A model generated the notes under the pieces. That model searched no databases, had not been told where the DNA came from, and saw only the letters and a list, made by a program, of their open reading frames with translations. From Candidatus Peribacteraceae bacterium (lineage in GTDB: Bacteria > Patescibacteriota > Gracilibacteria > Peribacterales > Peribacteraceae), in contig JALHMU010000035.1 of NCBI GenBank assembly GCA_022843885.1, positions 1 through 8,900 of the forward strand: a stretch of DNA of 8,900 bases, in the 5' to 3' direction. Position numbers and translations under genes: made by a program. Of the stretch, positions 6,834-8,900 are shown in pieces; the first letter of the stretch is position 1; each line of letters begins with the position of its first letter.

Positions 6834-7669
6834 AAAGAGTGCACAGGATAATCGACCGAGGCGAGACGAGAAAGGACATCCGTTCCTTTTTGTATTGCAA
6901 GCACCATACCTCCTCCTCCGGTTCTGCTGCCCGCTCCGATCACTTTGGCGCTGCAGCCGAGCTGTTCGATTCCCGCGATGAGCTTTTGTACAGGCTCTGG
7001 CACGACGCCCAGTGCAACTTGTGCTTTGTGGTGTCTGCGAAATACTTCAAAGGGATCTTTTCCATTCAGAAGATCCTGCGTGCAATGCATGATGGCATGC
7101 AGCGGCTCCTCCAATGTATTTTTTTGTTCTTTGATGACGCGTACAAGTTCAGAGGTTGTTTGATCGGGGAGTCCGGTGTCGATCAAAATGGCATTGCGAA
7201 GAAATGTGAGATCAAGATCGATGGGATGTGTATCGGTGCCTTCTCTCAACATCGGTTTTTCATTCCATATCACTTCAAAATCCAATCCACTGTTTCCAGG
7301 TGTGAGAATATTTTCGATTGCCCGAATATGTTCTTTCGAATTGCAGTCAAAAACCTTTGCAATTGCGATAAGTAGTGCGGTCGAAGAGCCCATCCCTTTG
7401 CCAAAAGGCAGCGTTCCTTCGATGCGTAGAGTTCCACCTGGCAATTCTTTTTCCTTTCGTAGTTCTGCAAGAATTTTTTCTACAAATGCACGCCATTCCG
7501 GATGTGCAATCGACTGCGACGTCTCCAGTCGAATATCTTTTGTACCATCTGGTTCAAATGTGACATCAATTCCCAGCGTTGAGGGAATCGCGATTCCCGG
7601 ATAGCCAAACAGAACCGCGTACTCGCCGCTCAGGATAATTTTTCCCGGCGCGAATGCGGATTGCGTCAT
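6830..7669 (-). CDS. GHMP kinase, mevalonate kinase (possibly phosphomevalonate kinase)
   Basis: From the ATG at 7669 this is a 279-residue GHMP kinase; the reading frame is open to 7729, but 7669 forms an ATGA overlap with the fni stop and places the start just before the conserved APGKIILSGEYAV (7-19). Other motifs: PFGKGMGSST (88-97, the ATP-phosphate loop), GNSGLD with the likely catalytic aspartate D130, and the C-terminal glycine-rich KVIGAGSRTGGGG (242-254). GEYAV is common in phosphomevalonate kinases, while VLFGYPGIA and the short length are more like mevalonate kinases, which usually have GEHAV and a histidine before the SGID motif; that histidine is absent here. Mevalonate kinase is the more likely call because the pathway must start with it. 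It is the only GHMP kinase in the window, which leaves one phosphorylation step unassigned. Confidence 0.85.
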   Translation of the reverse strand: MTQSAFAPGKIILSGEYAVLFGYPGIAIPSTLGIDVTFEPDGTKDIRLETSQSIAHPEWRAFVEKILAELRKEKELPGGTLRIEGTLPFGKGMGSSTALLIAIAKVFDCNSKEHIRAIENILTPGNSGLDFEVIWNEKPMLREGTDTHPIDLDLTFLRNAILIDTGLPDQTTSELVRVIKEQKNTLEEPLHAIMHCTQDLLNGKDPFEVFRRHHKAQVALGVVPEPVQKLIAGIEQLGCSAKVIGAGSRTGGGGMVLAIQKGTDVLSRLASVDYPVHSL

Positions 7670-8676
7670 GTTGCTTGCCGAGAGCGAATGCGAATGTGTT
7701 TCAATGCATCTATATCGACTGCTCCGCATGCGACCATCGCGGTTTTTAGCTCTTTTTCAATGCGACTGAAGATATCATCAATGCTGCGTTCATCGGCTTC
7801 CATAGCGGCTACAAGCAGTGCGCGTGCCATGCCAGCCAGTGTTCCGCCAAGTGCAATTACTTTTGCAACGTCCAAGCCGTTACGGATACCACCGCTGCCA
7901 ATGATTGGAAGTTTTGCGTCTCGCAAATCGGAAAGAATCGTCGCGGTCGGCAATCCGAAGTCTTTAAAACTTTCACCTCGGATATCTTTTCCACGTTCAC
8001 CTTCAATCCAACTCCATGATGTGCCGCCTTGGCCACCACATTCGATCGCATCAACACCGATCGTCTCAAGAATCGTTGCAGATTTTTCATCAATGCCGAC
8101 ACCAACTTCTTTGACGATGATCAATCCGGAATACAATTCCCGAATTTTTTTCAATGCTGTGATGCTGCCTGAAAAATCCCGTTCGCCTTCCGGCTGAATG
8201 AGCTCTTGCAGTACGTTTAAGTGCACAACGATGCCATCGGCCTGTAAACGCTCAATCCATTCCAACGTCGCTTCCAACTTGGCAGTATCGCGAATCGTCA
8301 GCACACTGATATTGAGAAAGAAGAGCGAATTCGGGAGCAGCTTTTTCATATCGTAATCTTTCGTTACGTCTTCTCCTTTTAACAGCGGACTCATCGACCC
8401 CGTACAGAAAGGGATTGATAATTTGTTCGCGCCTTCCGCAAGTTTACGATTGATTCTTTCGGCATCGGTTGCACCCCCCGTCATCGACGAAACGATCAGT
8501 GGCATTTTCTGGGTTTTACCTAGGAATTCGGTTGATGTATCAACGGTTTCAAAAGAAAGTTCTGAAAGCGCAAAAGGTTCCAAAACATACTCGTCGAACG
8601 TATTGGCATTGCCGACGCTTTTTTCATCGAGTGCCAACTTGATATGCTCGTCTTTGCGGTTTGTCATTGCACCCAT
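7666..8676 (-). CDS. fni: Isopentenyl-diphosphate delta-isomerase, type 2 (FMN-dependent)
   Basis: A 336-residue (or 333 from the internal ATG at 8667) type 2 isomerase that interconverts IPP and DMAPP using reduced FMN and Mg2+. Motifs in order, from the longer start: RKDEH (7-11), SSMTGG (63-68), HLNVLQE (152-158), QPEGERDF (161-168, metal-binding glutamine and glutamate region), IVKEVGVGI (187-195), GGQGGTSWSW (214-223) and the FMN phosphate loop IGSGGIRNG (259-267). It is unrelated in sequence to the Nudix type 1 isomerase. It is the first gene of the minus-strand operon and its TGA overlaps the kinase ATG. Both starts are plausible: the 8667 ATG has TACGAT 7 nt upstream, which would make it leaderless, while the 8676 ATG is the longer option and would overlap that element. 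Confidence 0.95.
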   Translation of the reverse strand: MGAMTNRKDEHIKLALDEKSVGNANTFDEYVLEPFALSELSFETVDTSTEFLGKTQKMPLIVSSMTGGATDAERINRKLAEGANKLSIPFCTGSMSPLLKGEDVTKDYDMKKLLPNSLFFLNISVLTIRDTAKLEATLEWIERLQADGIVVHLNVLQELIQPEGERDFSGSITALKKIRELYSGLIIVKEVGVGIDEKSATILETIGVDAIECGGQGGTSWSWIEGERGKDIRGESFKDFGLPTATILSDLRDAKLPIIGSGGIRNGLDVAKVIALGGTLAGMARALLVAAMEADERSIDDIFSRIEKELKTAMVACGAVDIDALKHIRIRSRQAT

Positions 8677-8680
8677 CGTA
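8675..8680 (-). promoter_or_regulatory. Putative -10 element TACGAT of the mevalonate operon
   Basis: TACGAT on the minus strand ends 7 nt before the ATG at 8667, the spacing at which transcription would begin at or next to the start codon. The -35 region is weak (ACGTCA at a 17-nt spacer). If real, it implies that fni starts at 8667 and not 8676 and that its message is leaderless. Support is motif and spacing only. Confidence 0.3.
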
Positions 8681-8692
8681 CCAGATTTCCGC

Positions 8693-8698
8693 TATGAT
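8693..8698 (+). promoter_or_regulatory. Putative -10 element TATGAT of the uppS-like gene
   Basis: TATGAT, one base from the TATAAT consensus, ends 9 nt before the ATG at 8708, so transcription would begin only about 0-3 nt before the start codon. No recognisable -35 is present at 16-18 nt and no Shine-Dalgarno lies between it and the ATG. The whole divergent gap is 31 bp (8677-8707), so the upstream half of this promoter must lie within the 5' end of fni. Confidence 0.35.
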
Positions 8699-8707
8699 GA
8701 CGTTCCC

Positions 8708-8900
8708 ATGCACATTGCATTCATTCTCGACGGCAACCGGCGGTATGCCAAAAAAATGGGTATTCCCACTTTGGAAGGCCATCGCAAGGGTCTGATCGGC
8801 GTGCGCGATCGCATCATCGAAGCATGTTTGGAGAATGATGTGTCTGTTCTCACGCTCTATACGTTCTCGACGGAAAATTGGAAACGTTCGAAGCTGGAAA
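8708..8900 (+). CDS. uppS: Cis-prenyltransferase, undecaprenyl diphosphate synthase-like (5' part, 3' end outside window)
   Basis: The first 64 codons of a cis-prenyltransferase, which elongates an allylic diphosphate with IPP units to the polyprenyl carrier used for peptidoglycan and other surface glycans. Visible motifs: HIAFILDGNRRYA (2-14, with the diphosphate-binding D8), GHRKG (24-28) and LTLYTFSTENW (48-58, with S54, E56, N57 and W58 of the conserved block). Bacterial enzymes usually read DGNGRWA; DGNRRYA is closer to archaeal or eukaryotic forms. The ATG lies one residue before the conserved histidine, leaving almost no N-terminal extension. The upstream in-frame codons read DDVP, resembling the VP that often precedes the histidine, and an in-frame TTG at 8654 (inside fni) is an alternative start. 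It is divergent from the IPP-producing operon and uses its products. Confidence 0.92.
   Translation, partial: MHIAFILDGNRRYAKKMGIPTLEGHRKGLIGVRDRIIEACLENDVSVLTLYTFSTENWKRSKLE

Noticed and set aside
6839..7375. 178-residue plus-strand open frame within the GHMP kinase gene
   Set aside because: Antisense shadow without motifs; the sense gene has all family signatures over this stretch.
7670..7729. Upstream extension of the GHMP kinase to the ATG at 7729
   Set aside because: It re-reads the fni 3' end; the ATGA overlap at 7669 immediately before the conserved APGK motif is the better start.
1..8900. CRISPR arrays, tRNA or rRNA genes, insertion sequences, recoded UGA
   Set aside because: No repeat-spacer pattern, RNA-gene signature, transposase or terminal repeats were seen, and all genes read through with standard stop codons.

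Overview
The window holds an almost complete mevalonate-pathway operon on the minus strand (about 8676 down to 1508). It is flanked on the plus strand by two glycosyltransferase genes on the left (one cut by the window edge) and by the 5' end of a cis-prenyltransferase (UppS-like) gene on the right. All genes read cleanly in the standard bacterial code. The organism looks bacterial: UppS-type enzyme, GT4-type glycosyltransferases, dense packing with ATGA and TAATG junctions. The upper-pathway enzymes, however, are of the archaeal type. The small compact genes and mosaic pathway would fit a candidate-phylum bacterium (Patescibacteria/CPR, perhaps Peregrinibacteria-like) or another uncultured lineage; this placement is inference and not firm.

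Layout. 1-435 (+) is the C-terminal part of a GT-B glycosyltransferase, coupled by an ATGA overlap to a second GT-B glycosyltransferase (432-1511, +). That gene ends tail-to-tail with the last gene of the minus-strand operon, the two stop codons sharing the palindrome TTAA. In transcription order the operon is: type 2 IPP isomerase (fni), a single GHMP mevalonate kinase, diphosphomevalonate decarboxylase, class I HMG-CoA reductase, archaeal-type HMG-CoA synthase, SCP2-type acetoacetyl-CoA thiolase, and an unusual fusion of a DUF35-type OB-fold to a guanylate-kinase-like P-loop domain. A divergent uppS-like gene starts only 31 bp from fni, so the operon makes IPP/DMAPP and the neighbour uses prenyl diphosphates to make a polyprenyl lipid carrier. 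The adjacent glycosyltransferases may act in the same envelope-glycan economy.

Most notable point. The classical pathway needs two kinases (mevalonate and phosphomevalonate kinase), but only one GHMP kinase is present here. The remaining kinase-like protein is the DUF35-GMK fusion. Aligned by eye to yeast and E. coli guanylate kinase, its P-loop and phosphate-binding residues are kept, while the residues that recognise guanine (yeast S34, E69, S80, D100) are replaced by I, A, Y and H. I propose as a hypothesis that it is a P-loop kinase recruited to phosphorylate a non-nucleotide phosphate such as 5-phosphomevalonate, tethered by its OB-fold to the thiolase/HMG-CoA synthase complex.

The genes that do not overlap an upstream gene lack a clear Shine-Dalgarno sequence and instead carry a TANNNT -10-like hexamer 7-11 nt before the ATG, which suggests leaderless or very short-leader transcripts.
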